Assembly: GCF_014873875.1 (NCBI RefSeq)
Contig: NZ_JADBEM010000001.1
Location: forward strand, 6,572,001 to 6,636,000
Length of the DNA: 64,000 bases
Origin: Actinopolymorpha pittospori
GTDB lineage: Bacteria > Actinomycetota > Actinomycetes > Propionibacteriales > Actinopolymorphaceae
Reading direction: 5' to 3'
Part shown: positions 1-7,781 of the stretch, piece after piece
How positions within the stretch are numbered: position 1 is the first letter of the stretch
Layout of the letters: every line of letters starts with the position of its first letter
Position numbers and translations under genes: made by a program
The notes under the pieces: generated by a model
Databases searched by the model: none
The model's input: only the letters and a program-made list of their open reading frames with translations
Told to the model about the DNA's origin: nothing

Positions 1-321
1 GAACGCCCACCAGTGCGAGCAGAACGTACGCCAGATCTCCCGCGGTGCCACGTCGCTTCGGGGCGCTCCCGGCGGCACGCCGAGCTGGTCCAGTCCCACG
101 CCGTGGGCGTGCAGCAGCCGGGTGACGTAGTGGTCCGGTACGACGAGAAGGTTCGCGGGATCGCCGAACGGCTCGTCGTCGGCCAGAATCGCCGGGTCGA
201 CGTGCCCGTGCGGGGAGATGATCGGCAGTCCGGCCACCTCGTCGTAGAGCCGCCGGGCGATGGAGCGCACCGTCGGGTCGGTCGGGAACAAGCGGTCGGG
301 GTGGAGCTCGATGTCGCTCAT
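1..321 (-). CDS. uxaC: Uronate (glucuronate) isomerase, N-terminal part, cut by window edge
   Basis: This is the first 107 codons of a protein whose remainder lies left of the window. The family interconverts D-glucuronate and D-fructuronate in the cytoplasm as the first step of uronate breakdown. The visible N-terminus has the amidohydrolase-like metal-binding HGH (H38 and H40, in ISPHGHVDP), followed by a DHYVTRLLHAHGV segment typical of bacterial glucuronate isomerases. The ATG overlaps the stop of the upstream VOC gene as ATGA, so the two are probably translationally coupled. It is the last visible gene of the leftward operon headed by the LacI-type regulator. The family call rests on the N-terminal domain only; the catalytic core cannot be inspected. 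Confidence 0.75.
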   Translation of the reverse strand, partial: MSDIELHPDRLFPTDPTVRSIARRLYDEVAGLPIISPHGHVDPAILADDEPFGDPANLLVVPDHYVTRLLHAHGVGLDQLGVPPGAPRSDVAPREIWRTFCSHWWAF

Positions 322-1226
322 CCGATCCCTTCTCCTGGGTCTGGGTTCTGCGCGGCGCCGTTCGGCGCGTCGCTGTCGTGGGTTCCGCCGCGAGGGCGGT
401 CGATGCTGGCTAGGTCGTCGCGACCCGTCGTGGGCAGGTCACGAAGGTCCGGCCGGTCGACGAAGAGGACCAGGACGTCGTCGGGGTCGCGGACCGCGCA
501 CCACCCTCCGATGCCGTCGCCGGCGGCCTTCGGGTGTCCCGGCTCGATCTGGACGCCCGCCGCGCGCAGCCGCTCGCTGGTCTCCTCGACGTCGTCGACG
601 CGCAGGCCGATGTGCCGGATCCGGGGCAGGCCCGGGTCCGGGGTGGCCGGGTGGTGCAGCTCCAGCGTGTCGATGCCGAAGTGGAAGTAGGAGCGGGTCA
701 CCTCCTCGTCGTAGTCCGCGAGGGTGGTGAGCGGGCTCATCCCGAGTTGGCCACCGTAGAAGGCCTCGGAGGCGGCGAGGTCATCGGAGGCGACCGAGAG
801 GTGGTCGAGTGAGCGCACGAGGCCGTCGCTGATCGCCGGTACGCGGAACTCCTCCTCGCGCTGGAGCAGCTCGACCCGCACGCCGCTCGGGTCGGAGAGG
901 AACGCCAGCCGACCGCGGCCGGTTCCGGCCACCTTGGGCGTCACGGAGAACGCGAAGCCGGCGCCGGCCAGGCGTTCGTGTTCGGCGTCCAGGTCGTCGG
1001 TCATGAACGCCACGTGGTCCAGACCGAACGTCGATCCGGCCGGTGGGTCGGCGGGGCGGAGCAGCTCGATCATGCCGCCCGCGATCTGGATGTAGACGCA
1101 GTCGGTGCGCGAGGCCGGAATGAAGGCCTCGCTCACCACCTTCGCACCGAGCAGCCCGCTGTAGAACGCGAGACTCGCGTCGAGGTCACGGATGCGCACA
1201 CCCGCGTGGTTGAGCTCGTAGAGCAT
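318..1226 (-). CDS. Tandem-domain VOC (glyoxalase/dioxygenase superfamily) protein
   Basis: A 302-residue protein made of two vicinal-oxygen-chelate modules, about residues 1-125 (starting MLYELNHAGVRIRD) and 138-260 (starting RSLDHLSVASDD). Each begins with the typical H-x-(x)-V/A-x-x-x-D-L strand and ends with a DP-(S/D)-G-V/D-x-(V/L)-x-(L/F) strand carrying the usual Glu or equivalent ligand. A disordered, Asp/Pro-rich tail of about 40 residues follows. VOC proteins include glyoxalase I, epimerases and ring-cleaving dioxygenases; the sequence does not say which. It starts 12 bases after the sugar isomerase stop and its own stop overlaps the uronate isomerase ATG, so a role in the same sugar-acid pathway is inferred. 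4-hydroxyphenylpyruvate dioxygenase seems unlikely given the context. Confidence 0.8.
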   Translation of the reverse strand: MLYELNHAGVRIRDLDASLAFYSGLLGAKVVSEAFIPASRTDCVYIQIAGGMIELLRPADPPAGSTFGLDHVAFMTDDLDAEHERLAGAGFAFSVTPKVAGTGRGRLAFLSDPSGVRVELLQREEEFRVPAISDGLVRSLDHLSVASDDLAASEAFYGGQLGMSPLTTLADYDEEVTRSYFHFGIDTLELHHPATPDPGLPRIRHIGLRVDDVEETSERLRAAGVQIEPGHPKAAGDGIGGWCAVRDPDDVLVLFVDRPDLRDLPTTGRDDLASIDRPRGGTHDSDAPNGAAQNPDPGEGIG

Positions 1227-1238
1227 GGCGGCCGCGTC

Positions 1239-2051
1239 TCAGAGCGCGCGCATGTAGGTGGCGTACTGCGGGATCGCGACCTCGGGCTCCTCGATCTCGG
1301 GGTGCCAGGCCTTCTCCCACTCAAAGCTCAGGTAGCCGTCGTACCCCTCGCGCTGGAGCAGCGACACGAACTCCCGGATCGGCATCGTCCCCTCGCCGGT
1401 CAACCGGAAGTCGAAGGAGGTGGGCGAGTAGGCGGCGGAGTCCTTGAGGTGGACGTGCTTGATCCGGTCGCCGAGGGCGTTCCAGGTGTCCTCGAGGGCC
1501 TCGCCGTTGCGGTAGGAGTGCAGGACGTCCCACAGGATGGCGAGGTCGTCGTTCGGCGCGTACGCCAGGAGTTCGGCGACCTGGACGGAGGTGCAGAAGC
1601 TGTCGTGGGTCTCGAGGACCGCGGTCACGCCCTCGCTCCTGGTCGCGGCGGCCGCCTCGGCGAGTCCTTCGGCGATCCGCCTGGTGGTCGCCTCGCGCTC
1701 GGGGCCGGAGTCGGGGACGGTACCGCCGAAGACGCGGATGTAGCGGGATCCGAGCTCGGCCGCGAGCCGGGCGTAGGTGCGGGCGGACTCGAGCTGCTGC
1801 GCCCGCTCCTCCGGGTCGGGGGAGGTGAACCGGACGCTCGTGTCGAGGCAGGCCACCTCGATGCCGGCCTGCTCGAGCTTCGCCCGGGTCTGCTTGATCC
1901 CGGTGGGGGAGAACTCCTCGAGGTCGTGCAGGCCGACCTCGCCGCGCAGGAACCGCAGCTCGACGCCGTCGTAGCCGCTGTCGGTGGCGGTGGAGATCAC
2001 CTGGTCGAGGGTGTACTTGGGGCAGCCGAGCGTGCTGAAGCTGAGTTTCAT
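1239..2051 (-). CDS. Sugar phosphate isomerase/epimerase family protein (AP-endonuclease-2-like TIM barrel)
   Basis: A 270-residue single-domain TIM barrel of the xylose-isomerase-like superfamily. It shows the usual N-terminal LSFSTLGCP strand, the YDGVELR strand, a VLETHDSF strand with a metal-ligand Glu, an LWDVLH strand, and HVHLKDS followed by SFEWEK near the end, which supply the His/Asp/Glu metal site of this family. The ATG at 2051 is preferred to the GTG three bases upstream because GGAGGT (2059-2064) then sits 7 bases away. It is the second gene of the leftward operon, 103 bases after the LacI-type regulator. Members isomerise or epimerise ketoses, ketoacids and 3-keto sugars; the substrate is not readable from sequence. 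Confidence 0.85.
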   Translation of the reverse strand: MKLSFSTLGCPKYTLDQVISTATDSGYDGVELRFLRGEVGLHDLEEFSPTGIKQTRAKLEQAGIEVACLDTSVRFTSPDPEERAQQLESARTYARLAAELGSRYIRVFGGTVPDSGPEREATTRRIAEGLAEAAAATRSEGVTAVLETHDSFCTSVQVAELLAYAPNDDLAILWDVLHSYRNGEALEDTWNALGDRIKHVHLKDSAAYSPTSFDFRLTGEGTMPIREFVSLLQREGYDGYLSFEWEKAWHPEIEEPEVAIPQYATYMRAL

Positions 2052-2153
2052 CACGAAGACCTCCGCGTGGGTTCCGGCGGACTCGATGGTCCGGCGGACG
2101 AGGGCTGAGCTGTGGACGGGTACTGCGGTGCGGTCGGGGTGGACTGTCTGCGG

Positions 2154-3296
2154 TCAGTGCGCGGCGCTGACCGGCCCCGCCCGGTCCTGCGCTGATCGGT
2201 CGGGTCCGGTCGTGGGGGCGACGGCGGTGCTGTCGCGGATGGTGAGTCTGGTCGGCAGGACGACGTCCTGCCGCGGCGGCGCCCCGGGTTCGTCGCCGTC
2301 GAACAGGCTGAGCAGCAGGTCGACCGCGGACCTGCCGGCCGACTCGATCGGCGCCGTCAGGGTGGTGAGCGGCGGGTGGCAGAAGTCGGCGCCGAAGATG
2401 TCGTCGCAGCCGACCACGCTGACCTGGCCGGGTACGTCGACGCCGCGGGCGCGCAGCCGGCGCAGCACGCCGATGGCCAGCAGGTCGTTGAAGGTCACCA
2501 CGGCGGTCACGTCGTTCAGCACGACCGCGTCCGCCGCGGCCACGCCGGCCTCCACGGTCGGCGCCAGCGGTCCGATCCGAACGACACTGAGGTCGCGCTG
2601 CCGGGCGACGGCCTGCAGGGTCCGCCACCGGCGGGCGTCCGACCACGAGGCGCGTGGGCCGGCGAGGTAGGCGATCCGCCGGTGACCGAGGGACGCCAGG
2701 TGTTCGGCGGCCTGCCTGGTCCCGGTCGCGCTGTCGATGAGAACACCAGGCACCGGTCGCACCCGCCGGTTGACCACCACCAGCCGCGTCTTGGCGTACA
2801 CCTCCCGCAGCCGCGCGTCGGAGAGGCGGGACGACGCCAGCACGAAACCGTCGACGGCGCCGGTGAGCCGGTCGACCACCGTCGTCTCCTGCTGGCTGGT
2901 CTCCTCGGTGTCGGCGAGGACCAGCGTGTAGCCGGCGGTGGCCGCGGCGCGTTCGGCGCCCCGGATCAGGTCCAGGAAGAACGGGTTGGTGATGTCGGGG
3001 ACGAGCAGGCCGAGCGTCCGGGTCCGGCCGGAGGGCAGGGCCCGCGCGATCGGGTTGGGGTGGTAGCCCATCTGAGCGGCGATGGACAGGATCCGCTGCC
3101 TGGTCGCGGGGTTGACGCGCTCGGGCCGGGAGAAGGCTCGCGACACCGTGGACGCGGCGACGCCGCAGCGCGCCGCGACGTCGTGGATCGTCGGCGTTCG
3201 ACCTGGATCGGGAGAGTCGCCGGCCGGCTCGGCTCGCTGTGCTCGGTCACGGTCGCGGGTCGGCACGGTCTCCCTCCTCCGCGTCGCGGCCGCCAT
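2154..3296 (-). CDS. LacI-family transcriptional regulator
   Basis: A 380-residue regulator with a 35-residue charged N-terminal extension, a LacI helix-turn-helix with hinge (about 36-90; core TIHDVAARCGVAASTVSRAF, then NPIARAL) and a periplasmic-binding-protein-like effector domain (about 95-355, starting TLGLLVPDITNPFF). The C-terminal 25 residues are polar and probably disordered. It probably controls both its own leftward operon and the divergent rightward operon, because a perfect 16-bp palindrome of LacI type lies between them at 3400-3415. The effector is unknown; a uronate or aldouronate would fit the neighbours. The ATG at 3296 is the longest plausible start; a shorter start nearer the HTH is possible. 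Confidence 0.92.
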   Translation of the reverse strand: MAAATRRRETVPTRDRDRAQRAEPAGDSPDPGRTPTIHDVAARCGVAASTVSRAFSRPERVNPATRQRILSIAAQMGYHPNPIARALPSGRTRTLGLLVPDITNPFFLDLIRGAERAAATAGYTLVLADTEETSQQETTVVDRLTGAVDGFVLASSRLSDARLREVYAKTRLVVVNRRVRPVPGVLIDSATGTRQAAEHLASLGHRRIAYLAGPRASWSDARRWRTLQAVARQRDLSVVRIGPLAPTVEAGVAAADAVVLNDVTAVVTFNDLLAIGVLRRLRARGVDVPGQVSVVGCDDIFGADFCHPPLTTLTAPIESAGRSAVDLLLSLFDGDEPGAPPRQDVVLPTRLTIRDSTAVAPTTGPDRSAQDRAGPVSAAH

Positions 3297-3388
3297 GCGT
3301 CGTCATGTCGCCCGTCCTGCGTTGCTCGGTGTGCTGGAGTCGCCACGCCGCGACGCAGCCGTTGTCGGACGGCTCAGTGTCACCCCTC

Positions 3389-3419
3389 TTGACAAACTTT
3401 GGCAACCGGTTGCCATAGT
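3389..3419 (+). promoter_or_regulatory. Promoter with LacI-type operator palindrome for the divergent sugar-acid operons
   Basis: TTGACA at 3389-3394 is a consensus -35. A possible -10, CATAGT, is at 3414-3419 (19-base spacer, long). Between them lies the perfect palindrome TGGCAACCGGTTGCCA (3400-3415) with the central CGG/CCG pattern of LacI-family operators. Binding there would block RNA polymerase. A related half site, TTGCCACAACCGGT, follows from 3419. The location between the lacI-type gene and the 3502 gene makes this the likely target of that regulator (inference). Confidence 0.8.
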
Positions 3420-3501
3420 TGCCACAACCGGTCGTGTGTCCGTCGCCGCGTGGGCGCACCGATCCGACCGGCAGACGACAAACAAGGAGCGCGACGCCAG
3501 G

Positions 3502-4329
3502 ATGTGGACCCTCTCCGGATTCGCCGACGAGATCGATCCCGACCCTCACACGCAGTTCCAGACCCTGAACGAACTCGGCATCCGCTACGTCGAGTTCCGC
3601 AGCGCCTGGGGAACCAACGTCCTCGACCTGAGTGACGTGCAGATCGCCGAACTGAAGCGCCTTCTCGCGCAGTACGGCATCGGCGTGTCCGCGATCGGCT
3701 CGCCTATCGGCAAGGTGGGTGTCCACGACGACTTCGACGAGCACCTCGCGCGTTTCGACCGGGCCCTGTGGGTCGCCCGCGAGCTGGAGTCGCCCTACAT
3801 CCGGATCTTCTCCTTCTGGATTCCCGACGGCGACGACCCGGCCAAGCACCGCGACGAGGTGCTGCGCCGGCTGTCCGCCCTCGCGGCCCGCGTCGGTGAC
3901 CAGGACGTCGTTCTCGCCCACGAGAACGAGCGCAAGATCTACGGCGATGTGCCCTCGCGCTGCCTCGACATCGTGGAGTCCGTCGGCTCGGAGAAGCTGC
4001 GGCTGGTCTGGGACCCGGCCAACTTCGTCCTGTGCGACGTTGCGCCGTTCACCGACGGGTTCGCGAGCCTGCGTCCCTACATCGACTACCTCCAGATCAA
4101 GGACGCGCGCCGCGCGGAGGGTCAGGTCGTTCCGGCGGGCGAGGGCGACGGTGAGATCCCGGAGACGATCCGCGCGCTGCGGGACGACGGTTTCGACAGC
4201 TTCTTCTCGATGGAGCCGCACCTCGCCTACATGGGGGAGTCCGGTGGCTTCTCCGGCGTCGACCTGTTCGGCAAGGCGACCCGTGCCTTCACCGGCCTAC
4301 TCGACGCCGAGGGCATCGCCTACCACTGA
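3502..4329 (+). CDS. Sugar phosphate isomerase/epimerase family protein (TIM barrel)
   Basis: A 275-residue TIM barrel of the xylose-isomerase-like superfamily. It starts MWTLSGFADEIDPD and has the strand YVEFRSAWG, the HENE segment (VLAHENERKIYG, a typical metal-ligand Glu), LVWDPANF, YLQIKDAR and a C-terminal SMEPHL strand. These are the standard positions of the divalent-metal site. AAGGAG at 3484-3489 is a usable ribosome site 12 bases before the ATG. It is the first gene after the divergent promoter and is separated by 127 bases from the following dehydrogenase, so it may be transcribed with it. Pairing of such isomerases with Gfo/Idh/MocA dehydrogenases is common in inositol, 3-keto-sugar and uronate pathways; the exact substrate is unknown. 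Confidence 0.86.
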   Translation: MWTLSGFADEIDPDPHTQFQTLNELGIRYVEFRSAWGTNVLDLSDVQIAELKRLLAQYGIGVSAIGSPIGKVGVHDDFDEHLARFDRALWVARELESPYIRIFSFWIPDGDDPAKHRDEVLRRLSALAARVGDQDVVLAHENERKIYGDVPSRCLDIVESVGSEKLRLVWDPANFVLCDVAPFTDGFASLRPYIDYLQIKDARRAEGQVVPAGEGDGEIPETIRALRDDGFDSFFSMEPHLAYMGESGGFSGVDLFGKATRAFTGLLDAEGIAYH

Positions 4330-4456
4330 GCGTTCCCGGTCCGGACCACCCGGGCCGCGTTTCGATCCACCCGGAGTCCGGCCGGTTACCTCGCGAAGGA
4401 CCGGACGCGCGAGACCAGGTACCGCTACCCAGCGAGCGCGACAGTAAGGGGTATTG

Positions 4457-5548
4457 ATGCGATTCGGAGTGATCGGCGCCGGGGTGATCGGTCGCACCCA
4501 CGCCCAGACCATCCAGTCCTTGAGCCCGCGGGCGGAGTTGGCCGTGGTGGCCGACATCATCCCCGAACGGGCACACGAGCTCGCCACCAAGCACGGTGTC
4601 GACGCGGCGACCTCGATCGAGGAGGTGCTGGAGCGTTCCGACGTGGACGTCGTGACCATCGCCACCCCGAGTGGCCGGCACGCCGACGGGGCCGTCGCGG
4701 CGCTCGACGCCGGTAAGCACGTCATCATCGAGAAGCCGCTCGACATCAACCTCGAGGCGGCCCGCCGGGTCGCCGAGGCGGAGAAGCGCTCGGACCGTAC
4801 GGCGATGGTCGTGAGCCAGCACCGTTACGACCCGGCCAGCCAGATCGTGCACAAGGCGGTGCGGGCCGGGAAGTTCGGTCGGCTCACCTCCGGCAACGCG
4901 ATCATGTCGTGGTGGCGCAGCCAGGGCTACTACGACTCCGGTGACTGGCGCGGCACGTGGGAGCTCGACGGCGGCGGCGCCCTGATGAACCAGGGCATCC
5001 ACACCATCGACCTGATGACGTGGTTCCTCGGCGAGCCGGTCGAGGTCTACGCCTGGGCCGACCTCCTCGCCCACGAGCGGATCGAGGTGGAGGACACCGC
5101 GGTGGCCACCGTCCGCTTCGCCAACGGCGCGCTCGGCGTGGTGCACGGCACGACCGCCGCCTACCCGGGTCTCACCACGAAGGTCCACGTCCACGGTGAC
5201 CAGGGCTCCGCGGTGATCGACCACAACAAGCTCGTCTACTTCCACTCCGCCGGCGACAGCTCCGAGGACTACGCCTACGGCGCGGGCGGTTCGGCCAACC
5301 AGGCCGAGGCGGCGCTCGCCGCGGCCGGCTATGCCGCGAAGGAGGAGAAGAAGGACGAGCCGACGGTCGCGGGACTGACCGCGACGTCGCACACGACGCA
5401 GTTCGGGGACTTCCTCGACGCGGTCGAGCAGGGCCGTTCGCCGCTGGTCACGGTGGCCGAGGGGACGCAGACCCTGGCGCTCATCCGCGGGATCTACGAG
5501 TCCGCACGCACCCAGAGCCCGGTCAAGATCAAGGAGCTGACCTCATGA
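4457..5548 (+). CDS. Gfo/Idh/MocA family NAD(P)-dependent oxidoreductase
   Basis: A 363-residue oxidoreductase. Residues 1-120 form the Rossmann domain, with the GVIGAGVIGRTHA dinucleotide loop and the IATPSGRHADG and EKPLDIN motifs; the EKP lysine is the catalytic lysine of the family. Residues 125-360 form the C-terminal alpha/beta substrate domain, with GGGALMNQGIHTIDLM carrying the usual catalytic Asp/His region. ATG 4457 is chosen over TTG 4454 because AAGGGG (4446-4451) is correctly spaced. The stop overlaps the next isomerase gene as ATGA, so the two are cotranslated. Such enzymes oxidise sugars, sugar acids or inositols, often at C3; neighbours point to a uronic acid or derivative, but this is inference. 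Confidence 0.9.
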   Translation: MRFGVIGAGVIGRTHAQTIQSLSPRAELAVVADIIPERAHELATKHGVDAATSIEEVLERSDVDVVTIATPSGRHADGAVAALDAGKHVIIEKPLDINLEAARRVAEAEKRSDRTAMVVSQHRYDPASQIVHKAVRAGKFGRLTSGNAIMSWWRSQGYYDSGDWRGTWELDGGGALMNQGIHTIDLMTWFLGEPVEVYAWADLLAHERIEVEDTAVATVRFANGALGVVHGTTAAYPGLTTKVHVHGDQGSAVIDHNKLVYFHSAGDSSEDYAYGAGGSANQAEAALAAAGYAAKEEKKDEPTVAGLTATSHTTQFGDFLDAVEQGRSPLVTVAEGTQTLALIRGIYESARTQSPVKIKELTS

Positions 5549-6402
5549 GTTCCGCGGGGTTGAAGTTCGCCGTGTTCACCGCGAGCCTTCCCGAATGGAC
5601 CCCGGAGGAGGCGGTCGGGAAGCTCGCCGAGCAGGGCTGGGACGGCATCGAGTGGCGCGTCGTCGACCAGCAGCCGCCCGCGGGCGCGGGCAGCTTCTGG
5701 ACGGGCAACAAGTGCACCTGGCCGCTCGCGACGTTCGAGGACGACGTTCCCCGGATCAAGGAGATCACCGAGAAGGCCGGCCTCGGCATGCCCTCGCTCG
5801 GTGCCTACGCGCGCTCCCACGAGATCGAGGACGTCGAGCGCCTCATGCGGGGAGCGGCCGCCCTCGGTGTGAAGCAGATGCGGGTGACGGTCGGCAAGCC
5901 TGGACCGGAGGGCTACAACGCGGCGTTCGCTCAGCGCCGCAAGGAGTACCACCGGGTCGCCGAACTCGCCGAGCAGTACGGCGTGAAGGCCCTGATCGAG
6001 CTGCACCACCAGTCCCTCACCTCCAGCGCCTCCTCGGCGGCGAGGTTCGTGGAGGGCTTCGACCCGAGGTACGTCGGTGTCATCCACGACATCGGCAACA
6101 TGCTCCGCGAGGGATACGAGTTCGACGCGTGGAGTTTCGAGATCCTCGGTGAGTACCTCGCGCACGTGCACGTGAAGAACGCCGCGCCGGTGGCCAAGCC
6201 GGTCGAGGGCGCCAACCGCACCGACTGGGAGTGGGCCTGGGCGCCGATGCGACACGGGTTCGGCAACCTGCCCAAGCTGTTCGCGGCGCTGCGCGAGCAC
6301 GGCTACACGGGCTGGGTGTCGGTCGAGGACTTCTCCACGGAGGTCCCGCTGGAGGACCGGGTGCGCGACAATCTTGCGTACCTGAAGGAGATCACCAGCT
6401 AG
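5545..6402 (+). CDS. Sugar phosphate isomerase/epimerase family protein (TIM barrel)
   Basis: A 285-residue TIM barrel of the same superfamily as the two isomerases to the left, but clearly a different subfamily. It has GWDGIEWRVVDQQ, a variable lid with an FWTGNKCTWPL segment, ALIELHHQS, GVIHDIGNM, HVHVKNA and a final SVEDFS strand. The Glu, Asp, His and Glu positions of the metal site are present. It overlaps the upstream dehydrogenase by four bases (ATGA), so the pair probably work on consecutive intermediates, for example a keto sugar acid made by the dehydrogenase. It is followed by a 66-base gap with a hairpin before the LarA-type gene. Confidence 0.87.
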   Translation: MSSAGLKFAVFTASLPEWTPEEAVGKLAEQGWDGIEWRVVDQQPPAGAGSFWTGNKCTWPLATFEDDVPRIKEITEKAGLGMPSLGAYARSHEIEDVERLMRGAAALGVKQMRVTVGKPGPEGYNAAFAQRRKEYHRVAELAEQYGVKALIELHHQSLTSSASSAARFVEGFDPRYVGVIHDIGNMLREGYEFDAWSFEILGEYLAHVHVKNAAPVAKPVEGANRTDWEWAWAPMRHGFGNLPKLFAALREHGYTGWVSVEDFSTEVPLEDRVRDNLAYLKEITS

Positions 6403-6417
6403 TTCCCGGTCAGACGG

Positions 6418-6439
6418 TCCGGCCAGCCTCCTGGCCGGA
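6418..6439 (+). terminator. Hairpin between isomerase and LarA-type gene
   Basis: TCCGGCCAG and CTGGCCGGA form a perfect 9-bp stem around a CCTC loop. No T-run follows, so it is more likely an RNA-processing, partial attenuation or stabilising hairpin than a strong terminator. It sits 16 bases after the isomerase stop and 29 bases before the LarA-type GTG. Confidence 0.4.
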
Positions 6440-6468
6440 TCTCTGGCCGAGGAGCACTGAGGAGCACA

Positions 6469-7728
6469 GTGAGCGCTGACCTCATCGGAGGGCCGGGCCG
6501 CACCGTCACCGCGGAGCAGGCCCGGCGCTTCGTTCTCGAGAGTCTCTCGGACGTTCCGCTGGACGGCCGGAGCCTGTGCGTCGTCGTCCCCGACTCGACG
6601 CGCAGTTGTCCGCTACCCGAGCTGCTCGCGGCCGTGCACGCGGCTGTGCACGGCCGGGTCAGCCGGCTGACCGTCCTCGTCGCGCTGGGTACCCACCCGG
6701 CGATGGACGAGGCCGCGCTGGCCACCCACCTCGGCTACGCCGAGGGTCGGCTCGCGCAGACCTATCCCGACACCGTGGTGGCCAACCACGAGTGGTGGGT
6801 GCCGGAGGCACTGGTCTCCCTGGGTGAGATCCCGGCCGAGGAGATCGCCGAGCTGACCCAGGGACGGTTCGAGGAGCCGGTCGTGGTGCGGGTCAACCGC
6901 CACGTCGTCGAGCACGACGTCGTCCTGGTCCTCGGTCCGGTGTTCCCGCACGAGGTCGTCGGCTTCTCCGGCGGCAACAAGTACTTCTTCCCCGGCGTGG
7001 CCGGTCGGGAGATCATCGACCTCTCGCACTGGCTCGGGGCGCTGATCAGCAACGTCGAGATCATCGGTACGCCGGGGGTGACGCCCGTCCGCGCCGTGAT
7101 CGACCGGGCCGCCGCGCTCATCCCGGCCGAGCGCCTGTGCTTCGCGCTCGTCGTCGGCTCGGGGACGAAGGATCTGCACGCGGTCGCGTTCGGCACGCCG
7201 GAGGAGGCGTGGGCGGCGTCGGCACAGGTGTCGGCGCAGACCCACGTGCGCTACCTCGACCGCCCGGTGCGCCGGGTGCTGTCCCTCGTCTCCGACCGCT
7301 ACGACGAGATGTGGACGGCGTCGAAGGGCATGTACAAGGTGGAGCCGATCGTGGCGGACGGCGGCGAGGTCGTCCTCTACGCACCGCACGTCGACGAGGT
7401 GAGCCGCACCCACGGCGCCCTGATCGAGAAGATCGGCTACCACTGCCGCGACTACTTCACCGGTCAGTGGGAGCGGTTCAGTGACGTCTCGAGGTCGGTG
7501 ATCGCCCATTCCACCCACGTCCGCGGGGCCGGTACGTACGACCCGGAGCACGGCGAACGCTGCCGGATCACGGTGACTCTCGCGACCGGCCTGGACGAGG
7601 CACGCACCCGCGCCCTCGGGCTGGAGTACCTCGACCCCGACCTGGTCGACGAGGAGGAGTGGGCGCGCGACCCGGACACCCTGGTCGTACCGAACGCCGG
7701 CGAGGTGTTGTTCCGGCTGCGGGGTTGA
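6469..7728 (+). CDS. LarA-family nickel-pincer-dependent 2-hydroxyacid racemase/epimerase homologue
   Basis: A 419-residue protein of the lactate racemase LarA family (formerly DUF2088). It has the DxTR motif (D42-S-T-R45), GTHP (H76), and H161 ten residues before K171 in PHEVVGFSGGNK, then H187 sixteen residues later. This spacing matches the His174/Lys184/His200 set that binds nickel and carries the pincer cofactor in the characterised Lactobacillus enzyme (recalled numbering). The family also contains epimerases of other hydroxyacids, including sugar acids. Placed between sugar isomerases and a glucuronoyl-esterase-like gene, it probably epimerises a sugar acid rather than lactate (inference). 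No larB, larC or larE for the cofactor is in the window. Start is GTG 6469 after GAGGAG. Confidence 0.85.
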   Translation: MSADLIGGPGRTVTAEQARRFVLESLSDVPLDGRSLCVVVPDSTRSCPLPELLAAVHAAVHGRVSRLTVLVALGTHPAMDEAALATHLGYAEGRLAQTYPDTVVANHEWWVPEALVSLGEIPAEEIAELTQGRFEEPVVVRVNRHVVEHDVVLVLGPVFPHEVVGFSGGNKYFFPGVAGREIIDLSHWLGALISNVEIIGTPGVTPVRAVIDRAAALIPAERLCFALVVGSGTKDLHAVAFGTPEEAWAASAQVSAQTHVRYLDRPVRRVLSLVSDRYDEMWTASKGMYKVEPIVADGGEVVLYAPHVDEVSRTHGALIEKIGYHCRDYFTGQWERFSDVSRSVIAHSTHVRGAGTYDPEHGERCRITVTLATGLDEARTRALGLEYLDPDLVDEEEWARDPDTLVVPNAGEVLFRLRG

Positions 7729-7781
7729 ACGTTCGACCGAACGCAACGCACTGTGCGACGACGCGACGGAGAGGGGCGGTC

